Below, piece by piece: positions 11,991-24,185 of a DNA stretch of 64,000 nt (position 1 is the stretch's first letter; every line of letters starts with the position of its first letter). The position numbers and the translations under genes are program-made. Source of the stretch: Dipylidium caninum. Taxonomy: Eukaryota; Platyhelminthes; Cestoda; Cyclophyllidea; Dipylidiidae. Under the pieces are notes generated by a model. The model worked only from the letters and a program-made list of their open reading frames with translations. It ran no database searches and had not been told where the DNA came from. The stretch spans positions 1 to 64,000 of the forward strand of contig QEYB01000795.1 of assembly GCA_017562135.1 (NCBI GenBank), given 5' to 3'.

Positions 11991-13930
11991 AAGCGGAGTC
12001 CATGGCAGGAAGGAGGAGGGGAAAAAGTGTGAGCAGCAGTTGGTAGATGACGATGTGTTGAACGGCGATATTGTCAGTGCCTACCAGGGTGTGCATCGTC
12101 GTCCGAGAAATTGTGTGTCGCTCGTTAAGGGTGTCGCCATTCCTTGACATCCTCTGGATAGCGACACTAAAGTAGATAGTTAGCAGTCACATGTGAACGG
12201 AGGCGTCAACGAGAGTCCGTTGCTGCAAGCACACATTACCTAGATAATGTTAGTCCGCACGCATTTGCATACTTCTGATTTCAATTTACGTCAAGTGAGG
12301 TGAAGTGGAAGGCGAAATTCAAACATGGCCTTTAAAAACCGCAGGGAAAATTCAAAGGGAAGAAGTAACAGCAGCGGAGAAGCGAGGCAGTAACTAGGAG
12401 TGAGAAAGAAGTAGTCGAATTTCGCATTACGTAGAGAGGAAACAGAGCCGATGACACAATCGTTGTGTGCGATCAAAGCATACTCCGCCCACCCACAGTT
12501 GAATGCCATCAACATTCTTCCCCGTAGAGGTTAGAGGACGCCACTTACACATGACATCAACCTTACTAGACGATTTCACAGGTCAGTGTGAAAAAGTATG
12601 TGAGTGCCAATTGGGCAAATTTCTTCATCCGCTACTTAAATTCTGGTTTGGTGGATGAGGTAGAGATCTGGCAAGGTAAGTGTGGGGAGTTAAGCCTACA
12701 GGGAGAAAGATTACGTTTCTTCAGGTGTTCGTTCCTATTTTAGTCCCATTTTGTGCGCAGAAGTTCTACTTATGCACGTTTTAGTCGGTCAGTTGAAATC
12801 GTTGGAATGCGTTGAAGACTGACACTCGTTCATTTGATTACTCCTTGGGGTTGTGGTTGTTTCCATTAGGGGACAGGCCTACAGTGGAATATATCGTCAG
12901 GGGCGAAGGAATTAGCCAAGAACTCCATCTCCAATTGCAAAACCAGTCACCTGGTCCCGTCCTTCCAACCGGTTTTTATAGCCCCAATGTGAGTGCAGTT
13001 CATCGTAACTTGCCTTCCGATTAACTGCAAGCCATCCACTCGCTGAATACGCCTCGAACGTCCCATCGAAGTTCACGCGGTGACCTGTCAGCCGATAAGA
13101 GGCTGGAAGTGTCCTTTCCTGCGTCTCCCACATACTCTGCGTTCCAAGCACCGCTTCGAATGCCCTTCATTCTGACACATTTGCCGAGTTGACGTATCTG
13201 AGTTCTTCAACGTCATCCATTCAGAATGCCTTGGAGCACACGTCTTTGTCTTTGGAAATTAAGGCTTCAACTTAGGAATCGTCAAAGTCCATCTCGCTCG
13301 GTGATCTGCACACCTGAGAGAATTGAGGTAGGACGAGTATTTCTCTACGGTGAGTGGAATAAGGTAGCATCACTAAGACGATGTCACGCTCAGTAGCCTT
13401 ACCGCATTGAGTGACATCCTGAAAGTGATGGTTAAAGGTGGGTGGAAAGTCTGAACAGAATAGTTGGTCGCTGACTAACCACAATTCATTGCATTCATCG
13501 TGAAAGGCCGTGGCAGTGGTTAGCTCTCGTGTTTAGGAAACAGTAGTAGGTGAAAATGAAGAGCTGAGTGAGCTTATTCCTTCTCCTCCATGTTATTCAA
13601 TCGTGTGTTGATCATCGGAGGACGACAAAATATTTCGAGTGGCGACGTTGCCTCACGTGGGTAAAACGTACATCCAAGAAATGATGAGAGTGACACTGTT
13701 TGACGCTCACCGGTTCGTTAGTTAGACAGAGTCGATCGTGTGACTGAGTCCTCATGTTCGACAAATGCATCTCCTCCCACCCTTTCAGTGCTAACCCAAC
13801 AAGGTCCACATGAGCGGAATTTCTAAAGGTGATGGTTAACGCCCTCCAATCTGTGACTATGTTGGATTAGAATGAGGTGGAATCAAGCTCGCGTACACGA
13901 TTTATTGTCGTTTCTGATCCTGTCTCAAGT
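11960..13930 (+). repeat. Interspersed repeat X, copy 1
   Basis: About 1.9 kb that recurs in inverted orientation at 26930-28850 and in direct orientation at 41690-43400 (and its duplicate, 61268-62983). Shared anchors with the inverted copy include GTTAGCAGTCACATGTGAAC, ACTCCTTGGxxTTG, CCACAxTCATTGC and GGAATTTCTAAAGGTGATGG (last at 13818-13837). Identity to the 26.9-28.9 kb copy looks to be around 85 percent over long blocks, but no long frame is shared between copies. I see no terminal inverted repeat, poly(A) tail or coding remnant that would place it in a class. Confidence 0.7.
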
Positions 13931-13934
13931 CGAT

Positions 13935-15360
13935 AGGCACGGGAGTTACTTGTCTCTGGCAATGGTGGAGGCCCCGTGGTGATAGCAGATAGCTTCGACG
14001 AGAAGGTGGGTCTGTGTACTTAAACGTTATCCTCATAATGCTGTCTTGGCACACGAGTAGTCTATGCAATCGGCGTTAAACGTAATGTTCTCAGGGTAAA
14101 CCTCCTCATTTTTATACGACATGTGGTGCGCATAGACTAGAGTGAAGTACGACTGCCTCCCACTTGTCACACGACTAACCGTAGGGTCTGCGGAGGCAGC
14201 CGGCATCCCCGTCAGAGAGCCATGAATCACTAAAAGACCGGTCAGGACTTCTCAACGTGTGCTTCGTACAACCGTCCCAGAGCGTTGGAACTGAGTGGTG
14301 GGTGCAAGATGTCTCGAAGAGGGAACGTCGACTGCTAAACCAAAATCATTGCATCTTGACTCGTCTTGCTTCATCTCGACTCTCCTAAATATGCGTTACA
14401 TTGCATTTGTCTAACACTCTGAATTTCGTTGTGCCCTCCAACAATTGTTAGGTGTACCTGTTGTCACTAAGGCATTTAATAAGGCGCATTAACTTGAAGA
14501 ACCTTGACGCCGCCAGCGAGCAATAAAGTCCACAAGCCGAGTGTTAGGGGTAGGCACTCAGTGAGATTGAGGCGATTAGCGGCCATCTCGACCCCTTAAC
14601 TCGCATGAACGCGCCTGGGAGGAGACGGTGAAGCAAGTCAGTTCCACCTGCCAGTAGTGGGTGCACGATGGCTGGCAGCTTGAACCGATGGGAAAGAAGT
14701 AGGGTCGACGGTGTTAGTGGAGGAGGTGCATGGGGGGGTTCGAGGCAGGGTTAGGAGCAGATTCAGGGTCGGGAGCAAGATCAAGGGCAGGACGGGGCAC
14801 GGAAGGGGAGAGGGAGGGGGGGGAGGGGAAGGGCAGAGTGGGAGGCGGGAAGAAAGGAAGGCGGAGAAGTAAGTGGAGAAAGACGACTCTACTGCGAAGA
14901 TAGCAGGTAACTTGCCTCAAAGTGAGACAGGGCGAGGACAAGTTGTCAACTTGGAGCTTGAACGCCGCGACGAGACTGCGATTTGGATTTTCCTCCTAAT
15001 CGTCTGTTTTGCGTTTTCGGTGTTGTTGTAAGTGTCGGAGACGACGGTGGAAGCTGGATTTGTGGAAGAGTGCTGAAAAGCCTCCAACGAGGCGAATTGG
15101 CCTCCCAACAGCGGTGCCATTTGTGCCAATGTATACGCCAAAATGAGCGGCACTTACTTTTATGTTGTGGCTGGCGTCACATGTGCATTAATCGCGTAAG
15201 TGGGGTGGCGCTGGTCGGTGGAGGCTGACTGCGATGGTTTAGGCGAAGCACTCTATGTTGGGTGGACCTACTGCCATCGTGACCGACAGCGACACCCATC
15301 AGGCAGTCACATTCTCCTAATCCAACTGTCCGCCTTCTCCCGCTTTTCCAATGGTTTGAC
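13935..15360. other. No gene seen; contains a G-rich tract
   Basis: Apart from the purine-rich tract at 14728-14855, this stretch holds only short conflicting frames. No clear homology to modules W, Z, P, Y, V or X was noticed. Confidence 0.4.
14728..14855 (+). repeat. G-rich, strand-asymmetric tract
   Basis: The plus strand carries many GGG runs spaced by a few bases, densest at about 14805-14830 where short A-containing spacers separate runs of 3-10 G. The opposite strand would encode a Pro-rich low-complexity peptide, which I take as a consequence of composition. Several G-quadruplexes could form on the plus strand. Confidence 0.75.
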
Positions 15361-15369
15361 ACTTTCCTA

Positions 15370-15810
15370 GCAGAGGTGAGTGGAAAGACGCTGCGGTACC
15401 AGGCAACTCTTCTCCTCCTCCTCCTCCTCCACCTCCTCTTCTCACCCTTCATCTCCTCACGAAACTGTCATTCCCGCCTGATCGAGGTGTCTTTGCTCCG
15501 CACTGTTCCCGTAATGAAGCACTCAGATGAGTTGAGGATCCACATTTTAACCTTATAAATCGTGTTTTTTAAGGGGATTGGGACAATGTTGAAGTAGGAA
15601 GATGGGCATTGTTGATATGGCGGCAGGAATCGTGTTTGTCCATTTCCGGTCCAGAGTTTGCAACTCCTTGTGACGAATTGTGAGACGGAATTATACGTTG
15701 GAAATTAAAATTAAAATAACTTCATTTTGCACCATCTCTGCCTTGTTGGCTCGCCAATGTCTCCACAAGTCGTCACCGATGAGTGACCGCGCAGCTGTTC
15801 CTCCTCCTCC
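15370..15810 (+). repeat. Repeat module W, copy 1
   Basis: This is a direct repeat of 18880-19330, with a shorter third member at 48090-48375. The best-conserved block contains CCTTATAAATCGTG, a T run, AAGGGGATTGGGACAATGTT and GAAGTAGGAAGATGGGCAT, and is nearly identical between the two longer copies. Identity overall looks to be about 85 percent. A CTC/TCC microsatellite sits at the same place in both longer copies, so it belongs to the module. Copies 1 and 2 are about 3.5 kb apart. Confidence 0.75.
15407..15437 (+). repeat. CTC/TCC triplet microsatellite
   Basis: About eight CTC units followed by interrupted ACCTCCTCTTCTC. It lies inside module W; the corresponding region of the second W copy (about 18912-18972) holds a longer, CAC-interrupted version. 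Confidence 0.9.
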
Positions 15811-15824
15811 TCCTCCTCCTCCTG
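15799..15824 (+). repeat. CTC triplet microsatellite
   Basis: An uninterrupted run of roughly eight to nine CTC units just after the conserved GACCGCGCAGCT of module W. The second W copy has a shorter CTC run at the equivalent position (about 19325-19340). Confidence 0.9.
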
Positions 15825-16239
15825 CTACCCCCAACACTTCTCCCCTTCTGCTACTGGAAAGCATCATGCGCCCCGCGATTGTGAATGCATTTGCAGTGTG
15901 GTTCGCAGTTTGGTCTACACCGTCAACTTCGAGAGTCGTGAGTCGGCTACTCATCCTCCTAAGCAAGAATGAGAAGGTCGACTGAGTCCATCAAAGATGC
16001 GCTTTCAAACACCGGTCTCTGCAGGAATTTCACTGCCACAGGGTTTCGACGACTTCCCTTTCCTTGTTCAATCTTCGCGGAGTGTTGGGGCCAGCCCTCG
16101 AGGCACAACGCTCAAAGCGGCGTTTTGAGAGTGCACAGGCTCTGACGCTGTTTGAGCGAATAGACGCCGAAGGCGCAGAAGCCGTTTATCAGTGTAGCTG
16201 GGAATTTGTGGCGCGGCGTCGACTTTGAGGCATCCGCCA

Positions 16240-17130
16240 CGCTGTTTGGTGGGGGAGTGAGTGAAGCCATTGCAACTGCATTTTATGCAATGCGATCCAG
16301 AAAAGTCCACTGAATGCATGGAGATGTTTTAAAAGAGGCACCTTGTCGGTGTGCACACCGGAGGCGAAGTGTTCTCACGGAGTGACGGACTACACCTCAA
16401 CGGCGACAAAGCGCGTGCAGCCACCGAGAGTGTCTGTCTCAATGCCTCCCAACTCTCCCTTTTCCTCACATCCTAACTCGTCCCCTCAGGTGTCACATTG
16501 ACGGGGAAATGAAGGCCAGAAAATGCGGCGAAGCAAGTGGCCCGTGTATTGGGGAATGGACGCACTTATGCTGCCCATCAGGACTGTTCAAGGTGGATGA
16601 GGAAATCACCAGGTTAACGACACGTATGAGAACAGCATCTGAGTCATTGAGCAACGCATCACTTCGCAGGTGCACAGATGAATGGAGAAGACCATAAGAG
16701 GCTGCTAATCTATCGAGCCTTTTATGGACAATGTACAAATTAGTTGTAATAGTTTAAATGAACAGGAGAGGAAAGAGGGAGGAGGGGGCAGGGGTGCTGA
16801 GTGGCTTTACAAATGGCCAAAAAGGGATTCAGGGGTTGCGGACGGTGGTCGCGCATCGTTTACCCGCCGGACGCGTTCATGCTGTATCAGTTTCGGCGGA
16901 GAGGTGGGCTGCGGCGAGGCTGAATGCAAGACATGAAAGTGGGGCACAGTGAGAAGAAGGCCACTTCTCCATGCCCAACCAGCCAAGTGTCATGATGGCC
17001 AGAAAGGACAAGATAACATGAGAATGTTTCCAAAACGTCAGGCAAACGAGTTGGACACAAATGCTGACTACTTACGTTCCGGCGAAGTATACATGTCCGC
17101 GTTTCTTCCAATGGGTGGTGACAAACCTGA
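16240..17130 (+). repeat. Repeat module Z, copy 1
   Basis: Homologous to 37560-38330 and 48400-48910 in the same orientation, and in part to 46900-47110. Anchors include GAGTGAGTGAAGC, CATTTTATGCAATGCGATxCAG, AGAGGCACCxTGTCGGTGTG, AACATGAGAATGTTT and GACTACTTACGTTC. It follows W directly, as it also does at 48 kb. No conserved reading frame. Confidence 0.7.
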
Positions 17131-17177
17131 AAATACACAAAACGACAGTCAAAAGACCCTCACTCACGCTGATTTAG

Positions 17178-17198
17178 GGAGGGGGGGAGGGGGGAGAG
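17178..17198 (+). repeat. Short G tract
   Basis: AGGGAGGGGGGGAGGGGGG-type run right after module Z. It could form a G-quadruplex; no gene context. Confidence 0.85.
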
Positions 17199-17579
17199 GC
17201 GTCTATCTGCCGCTTCCAACCACGCGATAAGGAGGGATAAAGCGACTGTGGGCAAGAGGCAGCCACCACACTCCATCTGACTTGGTACAGGGCGTGGCTT
17301 GTACGGGCGACTTGCTCGTCGATTACTACGAGCCTCCGAGTGATGTGGGTGCCTCAGGTGGACGCCACGAGAGGGGAGGGTAGGGAGAGAAGCTGACGTA
17401 AATGAGGACTTACGCCTGACAGGACTCCGTGTCCTGTGAGCAGAGTTTGCGAGCTCCGATCGCACCTCGTAGGTGGCAGATCTGCAAGAAAGAGCAGAGA
17501 AGTCATCTGTCAATCAACGCCACCAGCAACGGGTGACACGAACAGACGCAAGAACCCACTGTTCCAAAAACAAGGGCAT

Positions 17580-17860
17580 TCTGAACTGGAGAGCAGTCGT
17601 TGTAGACATCCAACTTTATAGACTACGAGAGCCAATAGCAGCGGGTCAGAGTTGAGGTCAATTCCCCTTCCCCATTGGTCGCCCAGTCGGCTTCGATCGA
17701 TGCACGAGCATCGATTGGACTGGAGGCACCAATTGGGAACTGTTGAAGAATCACCAATGGGAAAGCAGCCGAGTTGAGGCGTTGGCCATGCATCGTCCAT
17801 CTTTGGACGATGTCGGAAATCGTGCGCTTTCCCTAAATTACCGCCATCGCCACCGGTATC
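17580..17860 (+). repeat. Interspersed repeat P, copy 2
   Basis: This is the reverse complement of the P copies at 9560-9850 and 22020-22300. Shared blocks include GAGCCAATAGCA, CATTGGTCGxCCAGTCGxCTTC, ACGAGCATCGATT and CCGTAAATC/CGGAAATCGTGC-type ends. It lies between modules Z and Y, in the same order as at 46.9-47.8 kb. Confidence 0.65.
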
Positions 17861-18059
17861 CCAAAGAGTTTTAGTTTGAAGGACTGATTAAATCATTTGG
17901 TTCGCATCGAGGTAAAACCAAAGTGCGGATTACCCAGGTGTCGGTTGATGAAAATTCGGGTCGCTTCACACCAGGTCAGCACTGGACTTGTCGCCTTTCC
18001 CACTGCTAGAGTAAAGCCGTTTTCAGCCCAATGCGAGTGGAGGAGTGGAAGGACGGTCG

Positions 18060-18345
18060 CAATGCTGACTGTGTCGTAGGGAATCCGAGAACCGGCACTC
18101 GATTGTCGGCATGAGGGCATTCGACGATACTCTCAAACTGGAATGTGGGCATCTTCAACAAGCTTGAATTCCACCAACCGTCCGGGGATTTGTTGACACA
18201 ACCTCTTCACCGTTCATGAAACGACACGCGATATTGTGGAAGCTGAGGACAAGTGCTAAGTGTGTAATTTACGTGATTCGTGAAGTGTAATGTCGCAAGT
18301 TACTCGCAATAAGCGACAGTTAATGAGTTGGGTGGTGGGGCTCAC
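18060..18345 (+). repeat. Repeat Y, copy 2 (internally deleted)
   Basis: The start matches 11100-11210 (GAGAACCGGCA, TGGAATGT, CTTCAACAAG) and the remainder matches 11750-11900 (CGTTCATGAA, GACAAGTGCTAAxTGT, GCAAGTTA, GTTAATGAG). About 0.5 kb of the 11 kb copy is missing between these parts. Confidence 0.5.
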
Positions 18346-18499
18346 GGTGTGCCCCATCCCGCCCCCATAGCGCGTAAACACCGCCTTGTTAGCACACAAC
18401 CTCCAACCTGTCACTGGCCTGAGTCGAGGTCACGTAGGCGCGTCGTGAACTTGCGCATTCGACAGTCCCTCAAAAGCGCGTCACACGATGTTCAGTGTG

Positions 18500-18790
18500 C
18501 CAGGAGTGACAACCAAACATGAGGTGAGAGAGAAGTGATTGGCTGGTCGGCCGAGTTTTACACCCTGCGTCCAATTGCAGGCGCCGAGTGAGGCAAATCT
18601 TTCATCAGCTTTACCAAATGGGGATACTCTTCAGCTGGGGCCATGTCATGCAGAGCGAGGAGGAGGTTCGTGGCCAATTCGCTGGGGGCCTCGTACCTTG
18701 TTAGTTCGACGAGAATACGTAAATTAGCTGCTACAGATAGATGAGATGATTTGGAGGTGAATCTAAATAAGGCAGGTGCGCCGGGGCGGA
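18500..18790 (+). repeat. Repeat module V, copy 1
   Basis: Matches 47800-48040: ACAACCAAACATGAGGTGAG, GATTGGxTGGTCGGC, TCTTCAGCTG, GACCATGTCAT, TTGTTAGxTxGACGAGAATxCGTAAATT and ATGGATGAGA blocks recur in order. It directly precedes module W in both places. Confidence 0.7.
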
Positions 18791-18879
18791 GGTGGGGGAG
18801 ATAATGAGGTGGACCTCAACGCTCCTTCCACTACGCCTTAATGTTTTCTGACGGCCACCTTTGACTGCGGTGAGTTGTA

Positions 18880-19330
18880 GAAACTTGCAACACCAGGCTA
18901 TTCGTCTCCTCCTCCACAACCACCACCACCACCGCCATCACCACCACCTCCTCCTCCTCCGTCTCCTCTTCTCACCCTTCATGTCATGCACGACGCTGTC
19001 ATTCCTGCCTGGTCGAGGTGTCTTTGGTCCGCACTGTTCCTGTAATGAAGCACGCAGACGAGTTGAGAATACCCATTCTAACCTTATAAATCGTGTTTTT
19101 TAAGGGGATTGGGACAATGTTGAAGTAGGAAGATGGGCATAGTTGACATGGTATCAGGAATCGTGTTTGTCCACTTCCGGTTCAGAGCTTGCCACTCCTC
19201 GTGACCAAATGTGAGACGGATTAATGCGTTAATTAAAGTTAAAACAACTCCATTTTGCCCCATTTCTGCCTTATTAACTCCCCACTCTTATCCCCAATCT
19301 CCACCAATGCGTGACCGCGCAGCTCTTCTC
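18880..19330 (+). repeat. Repeat module W, copy 2
   Basis: Direct repeat of 15370-15810 (see there). Together they flank about 3 kb containing Z, P, Y and V, a layout that resembles either long terminal repeats around an internal region or two units of a tandem array. No primer-binding site, polypurine tract or polyprotein was seen between them. Confidence 0.75.
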
Positions 19331-19479
19331 CTCCTCCTCCACCCCATCCCTATCTCGCGGCCACCCGCCTTCACGTCTTGTCCATGCCTGCATCACTCGA
19401 GGAAAGTTAACAACTCCCCTTTCTGCGACTCGAATGCATCATGAACATCGTGTGGTTTAATGCATTTATTGCCCAATCA

Positions 19480-21990
19480 TGACTAAGAGGAGTTTGCTCA
19501 TCTACAACCTTCGCGCTGGCCGACAGAAGGCAAGTGTGAGAGCGGGATTCAGGTGTTACGCCGTCATGCTCCCAGGCAGCTATCCGCTCTCTCAATGGGG
19601 TTTCGGTCCCAGTGCCAAGCCTGCGAGGATAAATGGGGACGCAGTTGCACATGCCGCAGAGCAGCAGCGGATGAGTTAGACGCCCTTCACTCTGGCTTCG
19701 AGGCCGGTAAATCGCCGCCTCAAGCCTGCTCCGTAAAATGGATGAAGACAGCGGTCTTGGTCCATCCACAATGAATATGAATTAAGTGGCTGTTCAGTTA
19801 TTCCATTTGCATCAGTCTGCAATGACTCCGTCTGGACTGCGTCTGCTGACACGGCTGCCGTCCCCTCCCCTCGCGTCTTTGTGGAGCTAATAGGTGCCCC
19901 ATGGAGATGGCGGGATGAGGTGTCCAATGACTCACCTCAGGGTTACACTGTGCAAACCGCCAGATTTCTGTCTACCATCGGGTTTTAGCTTTACGACAAG
20001 GCCATTATCATCTCCTGACGTCCCATGTTCCTTCACCTCCGCGTCTTTTCGCTCATACAGCGTTGCAGATTGCGAACTCTCGGAACGTCAACTTGAGTCA
20101 GTGCCCGCCCAACCTGGCCGATCTGCTGCCATGTGCTTCACCGTTGGGCCTCGGGGTCGGTGCATCGGCTACTCAACGTCACTTAGTAAAATTAAAAGAG
20201 TGTCCCGATTCCATCAACGTCTTACATCCTGTGCCATCAGCGTGCTTCACACATCTACGGTAACGCCATTCTCATTTCGCCAGCATGGGTCTGGCAACAC
20301 TGGCTCAAGAATGCTTGACGCCGAAAGCGACGCGAGAGGAGGGTCCGATGATCGTTGATGGGTCAGAAACAGCGCCTTATAGGCTAGTCGCTGGAGAGCC
20401 GAAGGCAGAGAGTTAATTTTCTTGACTGGCAAGGTTGGGTGCGCCATGGCGAGTCGGAGCGCTGAGCGACTCGCTGAGGGGACCCGAATTTTCGCCGAGA
20501 CATGATTCAACCACTTCTGCCCCTGGCCGACCCCATCCCGAGGAACAGTGGTCTGGGAGAGTGGAGATCCTCTCAACCCTCGTCGGTCGGCAAACCGCGG
20601 AGGAGACCGAACACGCTGGATTCACACAGAGTAGGATTCCTGATGGATACCAACCCCGAAACTTGGGGTTATCTGATAGAAGTTGGACTTTCTGATACCC
20701 GAAACTGCGACCACACGACACTCGTCCTCCTCCTCCTCCTCCTCCTCCTCCTGATGCCCATCTCTTCGTCGAGATGGCCACAACTACGAGATGAAATTTT
20801 GAGAGAAAGAGAGTTTTTAGTCAATAATCTCTAAACATGCCTTCTGTCCACGTGCAAGGAGAGGGCATTTTACACTAGTCACATTACAACTTCATGGAAT
20901 CTTTCATTGCACATCAACAGAGGTTCGCATTCAACCATAATTCTGCGAAAAGTCAGGGGACGACGCAACTACTTAAATTTTCTCCCCCGAATTAGAAAGA
21001 CATGAAAGGGCGCATGCCAGAACTTGTGTCACATCAACACTAAGCATGGAGCATTGAGGAGCGAGAACGGAGTCCGCAGAGCACACTGTAGAGGGACGTT
21101 TCACTTTCTCGGTCACTGTGACACAATGACGTGCGAATTTCCTCCACGAGTAGCTTGAGCGATCCCGTGGAGGCTACCACCCGGGTATTTCTCTGACATT
21201 CCCCACTGCTCGACACCGCAGTGGACGCATAGTGCATTCGACACTGCTTTTAGGAGAGACACCGACACCGACGATGTAGTCTACGTGTATCATCAAAACC
21301 TCGAAGCACCTTAACTTTCAATAATCAGCGGCCAACATCCGCATCGCAATGCGTACTCTGTGTCCCGAGTAAGGATAAAAGTGAGCAGTGCCCCTAACTC
21401 CTACTCTGACCTGTCAACCTACGGCCTCGATCAACTAACCAATGTTCGAACTCATTATCCTTCAACTCATCATGACAAACTGTGCCAACATGCTTAAGTT
21501 GTCTCGAGGTCTGCCCTCAACTCCCTCCACATTGACCTCACAGACTACGAGGCCTACGCCTCTGTTTGAGACATGAACTCAGCTGAAGTTTATCGCAACT
21601 AAATGAGGCTTAACGAGCATCTGCACTCCACGGCCATTCTAGATGGCATACGCTTTCACTGTCGGCCGAAGAGCCAGTCAGTCTCTTGACGCAAAAACCG
21701 CATGCGATAGGCTCTGGACGGTCTGTTGGAGTGCGTGACCTGGACACACTCACACCCCGATTAGGGTGATGACTAAGTTGAAGGTGGTGTAATAACATGG
21801 GATGGACTGACAAATAAACACTGAGAGCGAAGCGATGTCGTTCTTTAGGTTCACGACAAGGCCAATCTAACTCTTCTCGACAATTCACCATCTTCACCAA
21901 CTCGGTGATGTCATTCAGCATGTCTCTGATAAGGCAGACTGCCTTTGGACTAAGAAGTTAACGAGTACAGAAGAAGTTCCGCAGGCTAAT
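19480..21990. other. No supported gene
   Basis: The 154-codon plus frame at 19894-20358 includes a Ser/Arg/Cys-rich part ending near a GTAACG that could act as a donor, but there is no convincing acceptor. A plus-strand frame at about 21413-21600 reads protein-like but holds several stops, so it could be a decayed exon; I cannot name it. A triplet microsatellite lies at 20724-20752. Confidence 0.35.
20724..20752 (+). repeat. CTC triplet microsatellite
   Basis: An uninterrupted run of about nine CTC/TCC units. Unlike those at 15.4 and 15.8 kb, no module W sequence surrounds it. Confidence 0.9.
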
Positions 21991-22019
21991 CAACGTTTTT
22001 CCCTCCAAGATTCATTCAA

Positions 22020-22440
22020 GGCTCCGAATTGTCCCGTAGGTGATAGCAGTAATTGAGGAAAGTGCACGATTTACGGCATCCTCACAAGATGGACGTAATG
22101 ACTCATGCCTCTTCTTTGCTGCTGTCTGATTGGTGCTTCGAGGACGTTTTTCAATTGGCGTCGGTCGAATCGATGTTCGTACATTGATTGAAGTCGACTG
22201 GCCGACCAATGGAGAACGGGAGGTGATCTCAGCTCTGACTCCCTTGCTATTGGATCTCGGGGTGTGTTAAAGTGGAGGCCCACGACGGGTGCACTCCAAT
22301 TTGGCATGTCGAAGTTCGTCATGCTGAGCCCTGAAGGCAGTGCGAGCGAGCTGTTGAGTCGCCTCTTGGCCATCATCATCATGTGCATCCCACTGGCACG
22401 TCCGGATCGAAGGCGCTCGCGCGTCATCTTCTCCAGATTG
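22020..22440 (-). repeat. Interspersed repeat P, copy 3 (inverted, longer)
   Basis: Same orientation as 9560-9850 and opposite to 17580-17860. It extends further than those copies: the part at 22264-22380 matches 47190-47310 in inverted orientation (TTTAACACAC / TTTGACCGAC, CACCCGTxGTxGGC). It therefore helps place P next to its flank in the 47 kb composite. Confidence 0.6.
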
Positions 22441-22449
22441 GTGTATATG

Positions 22450-23405
22450 AGTATCGTGAAAGTTTTGTTTCTCATATATTTAGCTTTACGGATGGCCCTT
22501 CGCAAAACTGTAGAAGTGTTCTCCTAACTGCCAAGCAAGTTGTCAACACTTGTATCTAAATGGTCTGCATCACGTTTTTCAAATCTCTCATTTCTAATTC
22601 TTCTCTCCAGTCAACATGACGACTCGTTGGTTTGGCCTTCACTAGTGGACGTACTTCTTCCCTTGATGCCACCTCCCCACATTACGCGTCGCTTTATTGT
22701 CGTCCGACGTTGATTCCCCTTATTCTAATAAATCTATAACTATTTATCTTCTTCTTCGTACATCCCCGACGCAATTTGTCTTGTTAGATGGCGCAGCTGG
22801 CTGTGGCGGCAAGTTTGGCGTGGCAAAGGTGTGGAATTGGGAGAGGACCGCATTACTTAATTGTTTTCAGTTTTTGTTATAATGCTGGTGGGACGTTTTT
22901 CATTTTTGTGGTTCTCCTCGAAGAGGAAGTGACATTCAAATGGACTAACGCAGGGGCATACAAGTCGTTTGACGCACGTTTTCTCGATCGACGTGAAAGA
23001 GGCGTAAGAGGACGCCTCCGGCGCTGTGTGGCTCTTGCAGCGACGCTAGGAGGGTCACTTGCCGTTTGGCCGTTGATAGAGGACCAGCCCTGATGGTCTA
23101 ATCGCTAGACGTCCGAAGTCACTTTTGCTTTGCGAGGTAAAAGGTGAACGTCATAAATTGGATGCATTCAATTGACATTAGTGTACCAAGCAGAGCTTGT
23201 ACAGAGACGCTCTCTCGTCAGGTTAATTAATACATCACTGCGCCAGCATCACATAGAAGAACCTTACAGTCATTGCTTCGGCGTCATTTCAAAGTTTTAA
23301 GTGACAGATTCGCTAGCCACGGCGAGACAGATAGGCTGAAAGCATAAAGGCCTGGCGCCGGTTCCATTGTAAAGTCGGAAGAAAGAGATATCTCACCGTT
23401 TCGCT
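22450..23405. other. No gene seen
   Basis: Short frames only. The sequence up to 23408 is unique; the next base begins a segment that recurs at 32322. Confidence 0.4.
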
Positions 23406-23734
23406 GTCAGGAGAGAGTAGAAAGGCAATGGCTCGCCTTTTTCGGTCTTCTCGACGCACATTAGACTATCTCGTGCCCCATGATCCCTGACGGGGCTGAC
23501 AATTACCCCGGCAGACCCAACAGTTAGTTGCCTGTCAGGTGAGAGGCGGTCGTTGGTCGACAGTCAAGAGTGCTTGGGTGTCAGGACACAATAATGAGGA
23601 TGATGCTTAGGTACACAGATCCACCTTCTTGCCAAACTTTTGATGTCCTAGGCGGGTCAATTGACACCAGAGACGAGTGACTTCTCGCCAATCAGCTTGA
23701 GACTGGGTCCGTAATCGCAGGAGAATGGGTTCTC

Positions 23735-23860
23735 GAGCTTGTTTCCACCTCATTCAACATTAACATGGACACTAGTTGAAGGACTTAACACCCACCATTT
23801 GAAATTGTCATGTTGTTGACTTTGTTGGCTTTAGAGTGAAGGGTGCATTTGTCGAACACC
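23735..23860 (-). repeat. Short fragment of repeat X (inverted)
   Basis: CCACCTCATTCAACATTAAC, GGACTTAACACCCACCATTT, TTTAGAGTGAAGGGTG and GCATTTGTCGAAC align in order with the left end of the inverted X copy at 26940-27080. It is also present in the duplicate at about 32648-32773. Confidence 0.55.
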
Positions 23861-24185
23861 CGATTCGGGTTTATTTGCAACAGTCCGCATGACGACGGTC
23901 TTCCTAAACCTCCACTAGCTTAATTCTGACAAGGCTTAAATTTAGCAGTAGAGAGTGCACTCGACGAAGACGCCACAGGGTGGATGGAGGAAGTCATTGT
24001 CGCAAAATGCAAATGACCATGCTCGAAAGAGGAGATATCGTTGAAGGAATTGAAGTCCGACCCATTGACTACTTGACGCCTCATCGCAGTGTGGCTACGA
24101 AAAAGTGAGTGAGTTGGCCACATTACAAGCCCCTGTGCAGCATTCCACTGAAGGAGGCATCTCCTGTGTCATGTGTGTCATGCAG

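Noticed and set aside
15370..19330. LTR retrotransposon with W as the terminal repeats
   Set aside because: No primer-binding site, polypurine tract, target duplication or gag/pol similarity was seen, and W and Z also occur adjacent at 48 kb. Kept only as a possible reading of the layout.
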